DNA from: Stictocephala bisonia
Taxonomy: Eukaryota; Arthropoda; Insecta; Hemiptera; Membracidae
Assembly (NCBI GenBank): GCA_035578905.1
Contig: JAQJVL010000691.1
Coordinates: 372,001 to 436,000, forward strand
Length of the DNA stretch: 64,000 nt
Direction: 5' to 3'
The notes beneath the pieces were generated by a model. That model was not told the origin of the DNA, made no database searches, and was given only the letters and a program-made list of their open reading frames with translations. This document shows, piece after piece, positions 33,090 to 43,825 of the stretch. The translations under genes were made by a program, and so were the position numbers. How positions within the stretch are numbered: the first letter of the stretch is position 1; every line of letters begins with the position of its first letter.

Positions 33090-33428
33090 TTAGCATTTAC
33101 AAGTACGTTCAGACCACACTCGAATAGTTTTGTTGGTAGCAAGATATTGATATAACAGTAAAGCAAAATTTTTTACCAGTCTTGAAGCTGCTTCAGTATC
33201 AAGATTACCTACTGAATCAAGGTGGTAGGCCACTTTGTTTGGGACATCACAAAACAAAAGGCTCCAATGGGAACCTTCGTCATGTTTGTCCGTCAACTTC
33301 CCACTAGGTGACTCATAACCCTTGCTATCACTTACACTACAAAATACATTATCGGAAGAAAAAACATTCAACTCCTTGAGCTGTACATTCACATCAGCAG
33401 TGCATCCAAATTTAATGATGTCACAAAT
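33090..33428 (-). pseudogene. Ulp1/SENP8-like (C48) cysteine protease segment
   Basis: The minus strand encodes SICDIIKFGCTADVNVQLKE, then NVFCSVSDS, then GSHWSLLFCDVPNKVAYHLD followed by SVGNLDTEAASRLV. The H-W-S-L-L...(Y/H)-x-D-S arrangement, with about 17 residues between His and Asp, is the hallmark of deSUMOylase/deNEDDylase proteases. The Gln and Cys part (normally Q-x-x-x-x-D-C-G) is not found: the frame ends in CKC and stop about where it should lie. Such proteases cleave ubiquitin-like proteins; activity here is not expected. Confidence 0.62.
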
Positions 33429-33668
33429 ACTGTACGTGTATGGGCGGGCGGATGGGTCAATACAACTGTACGTGTATGGGTGGGCGGGTGTGTCAATACC
33501 ACAGTACTTGTATGGGTGGGCGAGTGGGTTAATACAACTGTATGTGTACGGGTGGGCGGGTGGGTCAATACAAATGTACGTGTATGGGTGGGTTGATACC
33601 AACTACGTGTAAAGGTGGCTGGGTGGGTAAATACCACTGTACGTGTATGAGCAAGCGGGTGGGTCAAT
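33429..33668 (-). repeat. 36-bp minisatellite, array 6 (G-rich on plus), inside the protease ORF
   Basis: About six to seven units with GTATGGGTGGGCGGGTG. On the coding (minus) strand the array starts at the ATTGACCC of the codons for F-I-D-P and ends at AGTATTTGTGAC (S-I-C-D). It therefore splits a protein segment that would otherwise be continuous. Confidence 0.9.
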
Positions 33669-34345
33669 GAACAGGGTTTTAGATGCCATGGACGAAGGAT
33701 GTGCATTGAAAGAAGCGAAAGAAGCTTGAATAATTGAATCATCAAAGCAATTACTCGCATTACACATTGAGAAAAATCTGAGGATTTATTATGTAACAAT
33801 AAGCTATCCAATTTAGTGGATAAAACATCATTCATGGAGAGAGCTTGGTCAAGTTTTCTTATTAAATTATTTGTATTTTTTCATGTTGATGGATTCTCTT
33901 CTTAACCTTACTAATTGAATTGTTACTGGTTGCCAATTGTGTATTTCTGTCATTGTCAAAATTAAAATTAATAATATCATTGTTTTCATTTAATTGCCTG
34001 GTTTGGAATTTAAGGTTAGCAACATTTTCATTCAATATCTCCATCTCACAACTTAAGGACTAATTTTTTTCAATAGTAACATTTGAATATGTAAAGATTC
34101 ATTGCGCTCAGAGCATCTTTCTTTTTTAAAGACTCGAGATATAAATCTAGTTCCAAATTCCTTCAATATAATTCATCCTTCTTTAAAGTAAGGTTTTAAT
34201 TTTTTATGAATTCAGCACCTACGGTATTTAACAAATTAGAAATTATTTCAACTAAAGTGCTACACTCAACATCAGGGCAGTTACAAAAGACTACCCTGTC
34301 AAAAACCTTCAAAAATGTTAAAATAACGGACATTTAAATGTTGAC
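33669..34345 (-). pseudogene. N-terminal/coiled-coil part of ORF1, element D
   Basis: Minus-strand pieces: FCNCPDVECSTLVEIISNLL (34230-34290), a Lys/Glu/Asn-rich coiled-coil-like NENVANLKFQTRQLNENNDI (about 33970-34045), LSMNDVLSTKLDSLLLHNKS (about 33780-33840), and NASNCFDDSIIQASFASFNA ending in SKTLFID at 33668. They lie in order but in shifted frames with stops. The end of a PHD-like zinc finger could precede 34290, but this is not certain. Confidence 0.45.
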
Positions 34346-34437
34346 ATACGTGATAAACCAGTGCAGCCCTGTATTCAACTAATTAAGTATCCCTTAATCC
34401 ACTTAGGTAACACCGCGTTATCACCGTAGCCACTGTG
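34346..34437. other. short spacer before the 41-bp satellite
   Basis: Nothing recognised. Confidence 0.4.
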
Positions 34438-36345
34438 ATCATCTTGGGCAGCCACCCGTGATCACAGGTAGCTCACCGTGATGTGATAGATAATAGTGTT
34501 TTTCAAGATTTGTATTATTTTGTATGGATATTCATTTGGTATTTATAGTTTTTTATGATAAATATGTTTGATATGTTGTGATTTGTTTTTCATTGTTGAT
34601 TACTTATATGATGTAATTGGTTTATTTTGTATCAATAGTAATGTTTTTTATTATTAATTTGAATAATTTTGTCAATTTTGTTAAGGTTAGGTGATAGAGA
34701 GGACTGGCTAGTCCTAACTTCGCCTTAAAAGAATAAATTGGGTAGCATCCCGTCATCATCTTAGGTAGCTCAACGTGGTCAAATTATGTAGGCCCCGTGA
34801 TTAACTTGGGTAGCCGCCCAATGACGATCTTAGGTAGCCCCATGTTATCATCTTAGACAGCCCCACGTAATCAACCAGGTAGTGCACCATGATCAACTTG
34901 GGTGGCATCCCGTCATCTTTATAGGTAGCCCCCCATGGTCATATTAGGTAGGTCCCGTGATCAACTTGGAAACCCCCCATGATCACCTTAGATAGGTCTT
35001 CTTGGGTAGCCTACCGTGTTCTTCTTGTGTATCCCCCTGGATCAATGTGGGTTACCATGATCTTGGGTAGCCTATCGTGGTCTTCTTGGGTATCCCCCTG
35101 GATCAATGTGGGTTACCATGGTCTTCTTGGGTATCCCCCTGGATCAATGTGGGTTCCCATGATCTTGTTGGGTAGCCTACCGTGTTCTTCTTGTGTATCC
35201 CCCTAGATCAATGTGGGTTACCATGATCTTGGGTAGCCTATCGTGGTCGTCTTGGGTATCCCCCTGGATTAGTGTGGGTTACCATGATCTTCTTCGGTAG
35301 CCTACCGTGGTCTTCTTGGGTATCCTCCTGGATCAATGTGGGTTCCCATGATCTTGTTGGGTAGCCTACCGTGTTCTTCTTGTGTATCCCCCTAGATCAA
35401 TGTGGGTTACCATGGTCTTCTTGGGTATCCCCCTGGATCAATGTGGGTTCCCATGATCTTGTTGGGTAGCCTACCGTGTTCTTCTTGTGTATCCCCCTAG
35501 ATCAATGTGGGTTACCATGGTCTTATTGGGTATCCCCCTGGATCAATGTGGGTTACCATGGTCTTCTTGGGTATCCCCCTGGATCAATGTGGGTTCCCAT
35601 GATCTTGTTGGGTAGCCTACCGTGTTCTTCTTGTGTATCCCCCTAGATCAATGTGGGTTACCATGGTCTTCTTGGGTATCCCCCTGGATCAATGTGGGTT
35701 ACCATGGTCTTCTTGGGTATCCCCCTGGATCAATGTGGGTTCCCATGATCTTGTTGGGTAGCCTACCGTGTTCTTCTTGTGTATCCCCCTAGATCAATGT
35801 GGGTTACCATGATCTTGGGTAGCCTATCGTGGTCGTCTTGGGTATCCCCCTGGATTAGTGTGGGTTACCATGATCTTCTTCGGTAGCCTACCGTGGTCTT
35901 CTTGGGTATCCTCCTGGATCAATGTGGGTTACCATGGTCTTCTTGGGTATCCCCCTGGATCAATGTGGGTTACCAAGGTCTTCTTGGGTAGCCTACCATG
36001 GCCTCCTTACGTAAACCCCTGGATCAATGTGGGTTACCATGATCTTCTTGGGTAGCCTATCGTGGTCTTCTTGGGTATTCCCCTGGATCAATGTGGGTTA
36101 CCATGATCTTCTTGGATAGCCTACCATGGTCTTCTTGGTAGCCCCCTGGATCAATGTGGGTTACTATGATCTTCTTGGATAGCCTAGCATGGTTTTCTTG
36201 GGTATCCTCTGGATCAATGTGGGTTACCATGATCTTCTTGGATAGCCTACCATGGTCTTTTTGAGTATCCCCCTTGATCAAAGTGGGTTACCATGATCTT
36301 CTTGGGTAGTCTTCGTAATCAACTTGAGGAGCCCCTTACGATCAA
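34438..36345 (+). repeat. 41-bp satellite built from two related half-units
   Basis: The homogeneous core (about 35000-36300) repeats GGATCAATGTGGGTTACCAT followed by GGTCTTCTTGGGTATCCCCC-T. The two halves (20 and 21 bp) resemble each other (GATC-or-GTC, TTGGGTA, CC). Left of 35000 the units are diverged and shorter, of the form GATCAACTTGGGTAGCC. GATCTTGTTGGGTAGCCTAC blocks recur at 35161, 35350, 35455, 35601 and 35747, showing higher-order structure. A GC-poor insert without units lies at about 34500-34735. Confidence 0.92.
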
Positions 36346-37138
36346 CGTATATATCCCTATAATCAACTTGGGTTAAAGGGATGTCTAACAAGTACAAGCC
36401 AAGTGAGTCGTCTTATATTTATTTAAACTAGGTGGGTAGCTCATTAATGTAGAGTAGGTGGTTGGATCACAAATCTTTGTAAATGTGTATCGGTGTGAGT
36501 AAATTCAATGTAAACTCGTTAATTTTGCTCTCCGTAATTGTTTACTGAAGGGTTGGTCTGTGTTTAGTGTTTAATATTTACATGGATATGTCATTATCAA
36601 CATTCATGTGTCCAGAGTGTTTATGTGCGTTGATTGATTTAAATTTGTGACGAGAGATCGTATTTTTTTAAATTGTATTTTTAATAATTGACACGTTTAC
36701 AATCGGAATAATAATTACGGTGTCTTAAATAATCACAGTTCAATACGAGTATTCACTTTGTGAACAGCTCCACTTGGCAATCGCCCTAACCAGATTAGGT
36801 AGTTTTCTTTCACAATTCAACCAGCCGTACAAGCTATTATGAAATAGCTCGTATTAAGTGCTTACTGTCGGCACATAAATTATTACCTACTTTAAACTGG
36901 TTGTTTACTAAGAAACTAAGAGGCCTTTGAAAAACCCAATCATACCATTGTTTAATTGTTATAATTTTGCGTTATGACATATGAATTAAAAATTGTATTA
37001 ATAACTATATTTAATAATTTTAACCTAGTTGGAACAAAAACAGTACCAGAATTTTAATTATTTTTCATTGTACATCAAATATACACCGTTGTACGCAAAC
37101 ATCCATTCGAATATATATATTCCCTCGAATATATATAT
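36346..37138. other. AT-rich stretch without recognised features
   Basis: No supported feature. Confidence 0.5.
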
Positions 37139-37188
37139 TCCCCTGGATCAATGTGGGTTACCATGGTCTTCTTGGGTATCCCCCCCCC

Positions 37189-37242
<54 letters not shown>
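37139..37242. repeat. orphan 41-bp satellite unit, (C)n and (AT)n
   Basis: One nearly perfect 41-bp satellite unit (CCCTGGATCAATGTGGGTTA onward) stands about 800 bp away from the main array. It runs into about ten C residues and then about 50 bp of (AT)n. Confidence 0.92.
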
Positions 37243-37246
<4 letters not shown>

Positions 37247-37698
37247 TCGTGGTTAACAGAAATGTTTCCTATAAGTTTTACAATTCTATCTTTTCAAGAA
37301 AAAAAGTTCTTATCGATTACCTGAAACATTGTTTTCTTGACTAGGGGTTGAAACATTCATTATTTGATCTTGTTGTAATCCTTTTTACATGTATAATTAC
37401 CAAACATTATTTTCATATATGTAAGTGCAGTGATTTTCTATTGATTTAAATCAATATAAATTTATCAATTTAAAGTTACTAAATTTATTTACACATATGA
37501 AAATGACGTAACGTAACTAACTAGACCTATACATGTAAGAAAGAGTACTACAAGGTCAAATAGTTCATTTTAAGAACTCTACAAGTCAAGAAAACAACGT
37601 TTCAGGTAATCGATAAGAACTTTTTTTCTTGAAAAGATAAATTCTATTTTTTTAAACTTATAGGAAAAATTACTATCAACCACGTATTAAAATATAAA
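37243..37698. mobile_element. foldback/MITE-like element with about 100-bp inverted repeats
   Basis: The left arm (37246-37345) and the reverse complement of 37583-37692 share CGTGGTT, CCTATAAGTTT, ATCTTTTCAAGAAAAAAAGT, TCTTATCGATTACCTGAAAC and GTTTTCTTGAC. The arms differ by a few indels. The 240-bp centre has no ORF. The left end touches the (AT)n, consistent with insertion into TA-rich sequence. Confidence 0.82.
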
Positions 37699-37973
37699 TT
37701 TGATAGATGAACGGGTTGTAGAGTAATAACGGTGTAAATTTGATGTATATTAAAAAATAGTTAAAATCAAACGTAGGCTAATATTAATTACCTCAAGTAG
37801 AATCAAGCAAAATACATATTTCATCTGAGTAAGAGTATATTTATCATAATATACTACATTGCGTGTTGAGTAATTAACAAGATACGCCAAGCTGTAGATA
37901 AGATTATGAAATAATGTGGTAACAGAAACAATTGAGTTTGTGTATCTCTCAAGTGAACTAACTCTCCACATCC
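37699..37973. other. upstream region of the PHD-finger ORF
   Basis: AT-rich, with no clear TATA or initiator position that I can defend. Composition changes sharply at 37970. Confidence 0.35.
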
Positions 37974-38231
37974 ATGGACCGCCTACCCGAGGTGTGTGGG
38001 GGCTGCCAGAAGGACCTCGTCGAGCCGTTCGACCCAGGACCTCCGCCCTACTGGGCTAGCCAGATCTGCTGCCCCGGGTGTAAACTCATGTATCACGTAC
38101 CTTGCACGAGTATCAAGACTGATGCCAACCTCCTCAAGATGGGCAACTACCAGGCAAAATGGATGTGTTATACTTGTGTCAAGTTGTCTAGAGAGAACCC
38201 AATGGTAGTAAAACCGGTAACTAAACAGTAG
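37974..38231 (+). CDS. 85-residue PHD-finger protein or ORF1 N-terminal fragment
   Basis: An intact GC-rich ORF with a good start context (CCACATCCATGG). Cysteines and histidine are spaced as a PHD zinc finger: C8-x2-C11, C32 or C33 with C36, H41-x2-C44, C65-x2-C68, with Trp63 two residues before the last pair, a PHD hallmark. PHD fingers bind histone tails or other peptides, usually in the nucleus. A PHD finger also opens ORF1 in some CR1-type retrotransposons, so this may be an isolated transposon fragment. The tail after the finger is only 17 residues and ends in TAG. No stop or frameshift lies inside. The second plus frame at 37996-38208 is a shadow. Confidence 0.6.
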   Translation: MDRLPEVCGGCQKDLVEPFDPGPPPYWASQICCPGCKLMYHVPCTSIKTDANLLKMGNYQAKWMCYTCVKLSRENPMVVKPVTKQ

Positions 38232-38297
38232 TGCTGTGCTCCGTGTGATTCAAAACTGATAAGTGTTCATCATTTTGTGATTAAACTAAAGAATAAG

Positions 38298-38303
38298 AAT
38301 AAA
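38298..38303 (+). promoter_or_regulatory. candidate polyadenylation signal AATAAA
   Basis: AATAAA lies 67 bp after the stop of the PHD-finger ORF and is followed by a T/G-rich stretch. In AT-rich DNA this hexamer is frequent, so support is modest. Confidence 0.35.
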
Positions 38304-38754
38304 ATTATTCCTCTGTGGTGTCCACCAACCGCACGTTGTATAGCCAAGTAGTCTCTTGTTTTTTTTAATATTAAAAAAAATAAAATATTTTATTTTCATG
38401 TACTTTCTTGTGTTATTTTATGTTTTAAAGTGTCTCAATGAATGTAACTATACAATATAATAGATAAAAAAAGTAACATTAATGGTAAAACGTTTCTAAA
38501 CCACTAATAATTTGTTAACTTTGTAAAACTTAAAAATAACAAAAAGTAAAAATCAGGATTCGACGAAATGTATGAAAGTAATATAGAATACATTTATTTA
38601 AGTGTCAATAACATTACTTATTATAAATTAATTTAAGTATTTAGTTTAAAAACACTTTTTGTAAATTCTTTATTTTACTGTATATGCAGAGGCATTTTAA
38701 ACGTGATATTCAAACGTTGTTGGGAGACAAGGGTCCAGACCCCTATCACAAATT

Positions 38755-38831
38755 TAAGTGGATCTCCCGGGATATGAACCCGTGACCATCTGCATATGAA
38801 GCAGACGTGCTAACCACTAGCCTAGCAAGAG
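38755..38831 (-). repeat. tRNA-derived sequence (SINE head or tRNA pseudogene)
   Basis: On the minus strand GGCTAGTGGTTAGCACG fits an A box and D arm, TCTGC-TTCATAT-GCAGA is a perfect 5-bp anticodon arm with CAT in the anticodon position, and CGGGTTCATATCCCG fits the T arm and B box. The acceptor stem cannot be paired, so it is not a working tRNA. Flanking sequence toward lower coordinates may be the SINE body. Confidence 0.6.
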
Positions 38832-39334
38832 GCCTATTATTATTAGTTATAACAGGTATATTTCGGTAAATGTTACATATTACGCAAAATTGTGTGTATT
38901 ATTTTCTAATAATAGGCGACTTAAATTAATCAGGCGTAAAAGCCTGGAGTTGTTTTTTGTTACAGTTTGTTAATATATTTACCATCTGAGAATTCTTTGC
39001 ACATTTTTTATAATACTTATTTTAATTCCATTTAATGGTGCAGTAGTGGAAGCACTTCTGATTTTATAGAGGTATCATGCGAAAGTACAGAAAGACCACT
39101 AACATTTTTAAAGGGGTTTTGACTTGTCACTACTTTTGTAAATTGAGTTGAAAATGCCATTGGTGTAGGTAAAATAAATAAATAAATAAAAGCAACATAT
39201 ACAAGCTTAAAGTACATTAGGTGTGAATAAAAAGCGGAAAACAAATAGGAAAACACAGGTCTATTATTAGATAGTTTGGTAGCTCATCAAATCCCAACAA
39301 AGTTCAAGACAGTGTTCAATGAGCCTGCAGGTGT
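38832..39334. other. AT-rich stretch without recognised features
   Basis: No supported feature. Confidence 0.45.
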
Positions 39335-39412
39335 TGTCATTGTCTTGTGGTTAAGACAATTACCTACTTCCAGATAACCGCGAGACGGGTTATAACAATA
39401 TCCCGGCCCTCG
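39335..39412 (+). repeat. weak tRNA-like head
   Basis: TGTCTTGTGGTTAAGACAAT resembles an A box/D arm, and GACGGGTTATAACAATATCCC resembles a degenerate B box. This could be the head of a SINE preceding repeat D3. Acceptor pairing was not found. Confidence 0.3.
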
Positions 39413-39529
39413 GTCGTCCTTCGTCTTGCCTCTCACTTACAACACGGTTGGACTCTCCGTGTACACTCTAGTACATTTATTGAATTTCCTGACAACCTCA
39501 GAGCGCTACTACAGCAAATATTGGAACTA

Positions 39530-40480
39530 AAAGGAGGTTCAAAATGCTATGACTAATGGCGAGAAACTATTGAACCAGCCGTAACCAACGTCTTGACACC
39601 TTGCATTGCCGTTACATTTTAGTCCTTTATCTGTCCCTTTCTGATAACCTACTACTTGGAATATGTGAGTTTCTTGTGAAAGTAAACATTTTATGATCGA
39701 AGATTTTCGTATTGTCATACAAATTACAGTGCCATATTAGTTTTTTTGTTTTATTGTTTGGTTAAAGGTTGCGAGAAGCATTGTATTTGTAATGTTGACA
39801 ACACCACGCGCCAGAGCTTCACCCAAGCACCACTAAGCGCGTTTGTGTCGTCGAAGATTCGTTAAATCGAGTATTGGCTGTTGCTGAGTGTATAGCCGCT
39901 CGCTATACATTTTTTTTAGTCTATTAGTGTTACTATTGGCACTTCTAATAGAGATTTCACTATCATACTCTTTGATGTAACATTTTGCCTGTTGGTTAGG
40001 TAAAATTAAAATATTTATAAAACTTAATTTAATTTGAAAATCTTTTAAATATATATTTTCACAAATAATCAAAATAGTACTTATTTCACAGCCATTTACA
40101 GATTTACTAGATTTAATTTATAGTTTTTGATATTGTACTTTAAGATAACTTATAGTTGTGACGTTAATATAAATCTTGGACCTTTTCCGTTACTTCACTG
40201 ACACTACTTTTTATCGCAATTACGGTTAGGTCAGGTTAGGTTACGTTAGATGGCTACTAAAGTTGATAAAAAACTAGTAAATCCAATGATTGACTTTCCG
40301 CTGGATGCGCTCTCCGTGTGTAGCTTCTTGGAAAGCGATAAGACAAGGCCAGCGATATCGGATTCCTAACGGATAAGGAATACCACAGTGAACATAAAAA
40401 TAATTAGGGAACAGTTTTTAGAGCAATAGAATATTTATCAAGTGGTAGTGAATTAGCGGGAAAAAGTAGTAGTAGTGAAC
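39530..40480 (+). repeat. dispersed repeat D3, copy 1 (about 950 bp)
   Basis: Collinear with 57490-58475: ATGCTATGAC-AATGGCGAGA, GAATATGTGA, TTCGTTAAATCGAGTAT, CGCTCTCCGTGTGTA, TTGGAAAGCGATAAGA, AAGGCCAGCGATATCGGATT and TTTATCAAGTGGTAGTGAAT. No ORF is shared. The best-conserved part is 40290-40460. It may be a transposon lacking coding capacity. Confidence 0.82.
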
Positions 40481-41329
40481 TAACGGAACAGATCCTAAAT
40501 TTTCTTAAATTAATATTAAATAATTATAATATGGAAATACAGGACATATCAAATGGTGTGATTGAGTTTAACGGTTACGGTGAAAGTATCTTACGATGAA
40601 TCAGATATTCAATTTATAAGTGCGATTTTTTTTCAATTTTGAATACGTTATAATTGATATTAATAAAAAGGAAGTAAAATATTTATAAATAAATATATAC
40701 ATTCACTTATACATAGCCTATATAATATTGTTAAATTAAGCTTAAAAAATAGCATAATTTACCGTGAGTACCTTAAATACAAGCCCAAAACGATGGTCAA
40801 TAGTCAAGCTGATGAGCTTTGATCATGATTTAGACTCCTTTGTGTTTGTACCAATAAAATATACAAACTACTATACGGCTGTTTGTATTTGTAATGGCTG
40901 GAATGTTTGCTGAAGATTGGTTTGTATCAGAAACTAATTCAGCAAGTAAATTGAACGTGAGATTAGACGTAGATAACTTTTTTCTAGTGATGAACTATAC
41001 AACTCAAACTCCATAGAAACTTATGCATTCAATTACAAATAAAAAAGAAATAACTTAAATTATTGTTATGTATAGCCTACCATAGAAAAATTAAATTACT
41101 ACGTGTAAAAAAAATTAACTATATGTGTTAAGGAATGGTAATAATGAAATAAATTCGTCGTTATTGCTTATTAATGTACTAACTTGACTCAATATTCAGT
41201 TGATTTGAGGTAAAAAAAAAAAAAAACTAATGAAGGTAAACAGCGTTTGTAAAATGTTATGAAAATGAAGCAGAGATTGGATGTTCGGTGCATCTTGGGA
41301 AAATGTAAACAGCGTAAATGTACATATAT
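40481..41329. other. AT-rich stretch without recognised features
   Basis: No supported feature. Confidence 0.45.
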
Positions 41330-41640
41330 ATAACTGTGTGTACATTCACCACACTTGTGTACTCCGCATGATTGTGTGGTTTTGTTTCTTGGAGTACAGT
41401 TTTTACATGTGTTTGTTTACTTACAGACTTGTTAATTAAAGTAAAGTGCATACATATTATGTCAGTTTAGATATATTGTACTACTGGCTGAACAATATTG
41501 CTATAATGTAGCTATAAAAAGAGGACTATTCAGACATTTAGCATGCGTGAAGCCGGGTTTCCTATTCGGTGAAATTAGTTCATGTTCGGTTTTCACAGGT
41601 AGCGCCAGTGGTCTCCCTCTCTCAATGTCTCTTCACCCAA
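41330..41640 (+). repeat. dispersed repeat D2, long copy
   Basis: Shares CTTGTGTACTCCGCATGATT and GTGAAGCC-x-GTTTCCT with 52385-52545, and GTTCATGTTCGGTTTTCACA plus GTGGTCTCCCTCTCT with 20318-20405. It therefore links the two partial copies into one family. Confidence 0.72.
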
Positions 41641-42926
41641 GTAACCTTGTCTTCACCCCCTCTCTCTCCAGCACTAGGGATGGCTGAATATATTAGTGTT
41701 AAATTGTTCGTATTAGATGCACAACAGTAACTAATACTCAGAGCAGCTAATATGTGATACAGACTATATTAATAGTTTTGTATTCCTCCTGATATGATTC
41801 GCTGGTGCTGACTGCTGGCTGGTCTTCTAGCGCAATATAGGCACAAGAAATACTATCCATTGCAATTCCGGGTGTTATACAGTATTAATATTACTGAGAA
41901 TGCAAACAGAAATTAATTTTTACTTTAATATTAGTTAATATGCAAACACCTTCTTTCTGATTGGAGACACGACCGTACGACTACAAATAAACAAACATTA
42001 ACTCTTGACCTATCTGGCTGAATACTGAATGACTGAAATCACAAATATTTAATCCACAATACGTAAACTGTCACATAAGTGGTGTACACGAGTGTGTGTG
42101 CATATTTCAAGCCCCCCCCCCCTACTCTGCTGAGTCTTTATATCCACATCTTACCCCTCTGGCCTCTGCCTTCAAACTTCTCTCTCCCTTAGCTTGATGC
42201 ATGATGGAAATAGTGCCTGTTCATGCGATAATACAGAGTGGGAAATCTTAGTTTGTGTTGTGCTTTGTGCTGAACAACAGTTTTAATTTAAATATTATTG
42301 AGACCCATCCCCCACCAAACTGGAAGCCGTGCCGGGGATGGTTCAAAACCAAACAAATGATAGGATCATGGGCGGCAGTCGGTGGGTTAAATCACAACTC
42401 GGCAGCTGAGCGGAAAAAGCTATTTATTACAAAGAGTTCAATAATTTTTTGGCAGAAGGCCACAATCTCATAAATAACTCTCAAAACAAGAAATACAATA
42501 TGAAACACATAATATACAAAGAAAAATACAAATAGAACACAAATTTGGTAAACGAAAAATACCACAAATGACATTATAGATGTACCTACCTGCATAATTA
42601 ATAGTAAGACAAAATTTAAGAGAATGTACAATGGAAATTTAGAAATTTGAACCAAACCAATTAACCGGCAATTTAGCTCACATCCCATGATTCCACCTAG
42701 GCCAAGAAGTCAGCCGGAATCCCTGGGAAGCTCCGAATTGAAGAAAAGTAAATATTATTAAATAAGACCCTTTTAGTGAACAATTTACAAATTAAGAAAT
42801 TAAAAAGAAAATATAGCACGCTACAGTTTTATCGAAATACCAGCCTAACATTACGCTATACAAAATAAATACCAACTTAATAACCAGGCCTAACGTAACA
42901 GAGATAAAAAATTCAAAAAACTTAAC

Positions 42927-42960
<34 letters not shown>

Positions 42961-43739
42961 TGAAACAATCGATAAATATTTAGAAATTGCCAAATTATAA
43001 TTAAGTAACAATGATAAACGAAACTAAATATTTAAAAACAGTAACTATGAATTTCTCAATAAAAATATATATAATAAAAAAACTATTAAATGGCTGTGGC
43101 CAGGAAAAGTTTATTGTTCATCTCTAGTTCACTTGATTTTTTTTGTTTTTTTCTTTGGCTTAGGCCTATTTTAAAAACTTTTCATCCCCCAGCTCAGCCA
43201 CCGGGAACAAAATGGAAAGGACTGACATGAGGACATAAGGAGGGCAGCGGAAGCACAACTTGGCTCAATTACATGGTCTCCAGGCAGAAGACTAAAGAGA
43301 GATTAGTCGAGATGGCAGAAGAACGGCTGGGTGGCAGGCAAGTCCTACTCGAGGACCCTGTACTAAACAGCAAAACCACAGCACATTAGAAAAAAGTACA
43401 GCCAAACAAAATAACACACATTACAACATAAAATACATAAAACAATAATATTATTAGGAACAAACTTGCAAAAAACTACAGATTTACAGGAAAAGACCTA
43501 ATTGAATGGGAAGATACAAAAGAGAATCTGAAAGGGTGGTAGAAACTATAAGTTGAGCATACAGAAATTAACAAAATTAAACAGGAAGTATAGGTTACTG
43601 TCAAAGAACAGAAATATAGTAAAAAGGTACCTCAAATTGCAAAATGCTCAATAAAAATGATATAGACACGAGACAAACTATTAGAACTAACATTGAACAT
43701 CAAACATAAATATAATAAAGAAATTAATGATAAAAAAAT
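41641..43739. other. mixed region without recognised gene
   Basis: Includes a C10 run near 42112, an (A)28 run at 42930-42957 and two GC-richer patches (about 42300-42420 and 43180-43380) with no identifiable protein. The 98-codon minus frame at 42392 is hydrophobic and AT-driven. A decayed LTR element is conceivable but no paired LTRs were found. Confidence 0.35.
42930..42957 (+). repeat. (A)28 tract
   Basis: Uninterrupted adenine run. Confidence 0.95.
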
Positions 43740-43825
43740 AACATTGAGCACATGGACTCGAACCTAGGTGGACCATCATCTAGACAAAGGACACAAACAA
43801 TCTAACAACATACTGAAAACAGCAA
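43740..43825 (-). repeat. tRNA-like B-box sequence (possible SINE head)
   Basis: The minus strand has AGGTTCGAGTCC, a perfect B-box consensus, with TATGTTGTTAGATTG upstream at a distance suited to an A box. Arms were not convincingly paired. Confidence 0.35.

Larger units (their letters stand above)
31790..34345 (-). mobile_element. non-LTR retrotransposon D with a multi-domain ORF1 (decayed)
   Basis: Read on the minus strand from 34345 downward there is a short Cys-containing segment, a coiled-coil part, a Ulp1/SENP8-like protease region broken by a minisatellite array, a linker, an SGNH-hydrolase-like segment, then RT. All lie in one orientation and one order without intervening foreign elements except the array, which suggests one element. 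Known: CR1-group ORF1 proteins may carry PHD and esterase (SGNH) domains. The added C48-type protease is the unusual part. Frames shift several times, so it is inactive. Confidence 0.55.

Noticed and set aside
34979..36281. ORFs of 65-75 codons in the 41-bp satellite
   Set aside because: Repeat-driven frames on both strands, not supported as genes.
38755..38831. Functional tRNA-Met gene
   Set aside because: A good anticodon arm and B box, but the acceptor stem does not pair and the D stem is imperfect; better explained as a SINE head or pseudogene.
42392..42688. 98-codon hydrophobic minus-strand ORF
   Set aside because: Val/Phe-rich translation of AT-rich DNA with no recognised family; chance is the simpler explanation.
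41880..43760. LTR retrotransposon suggested by a purine-rich tract and scattered GC-rich patches
   Set aside because: No pair of LTRs, primer-binding site or gag/pol motif could be found.
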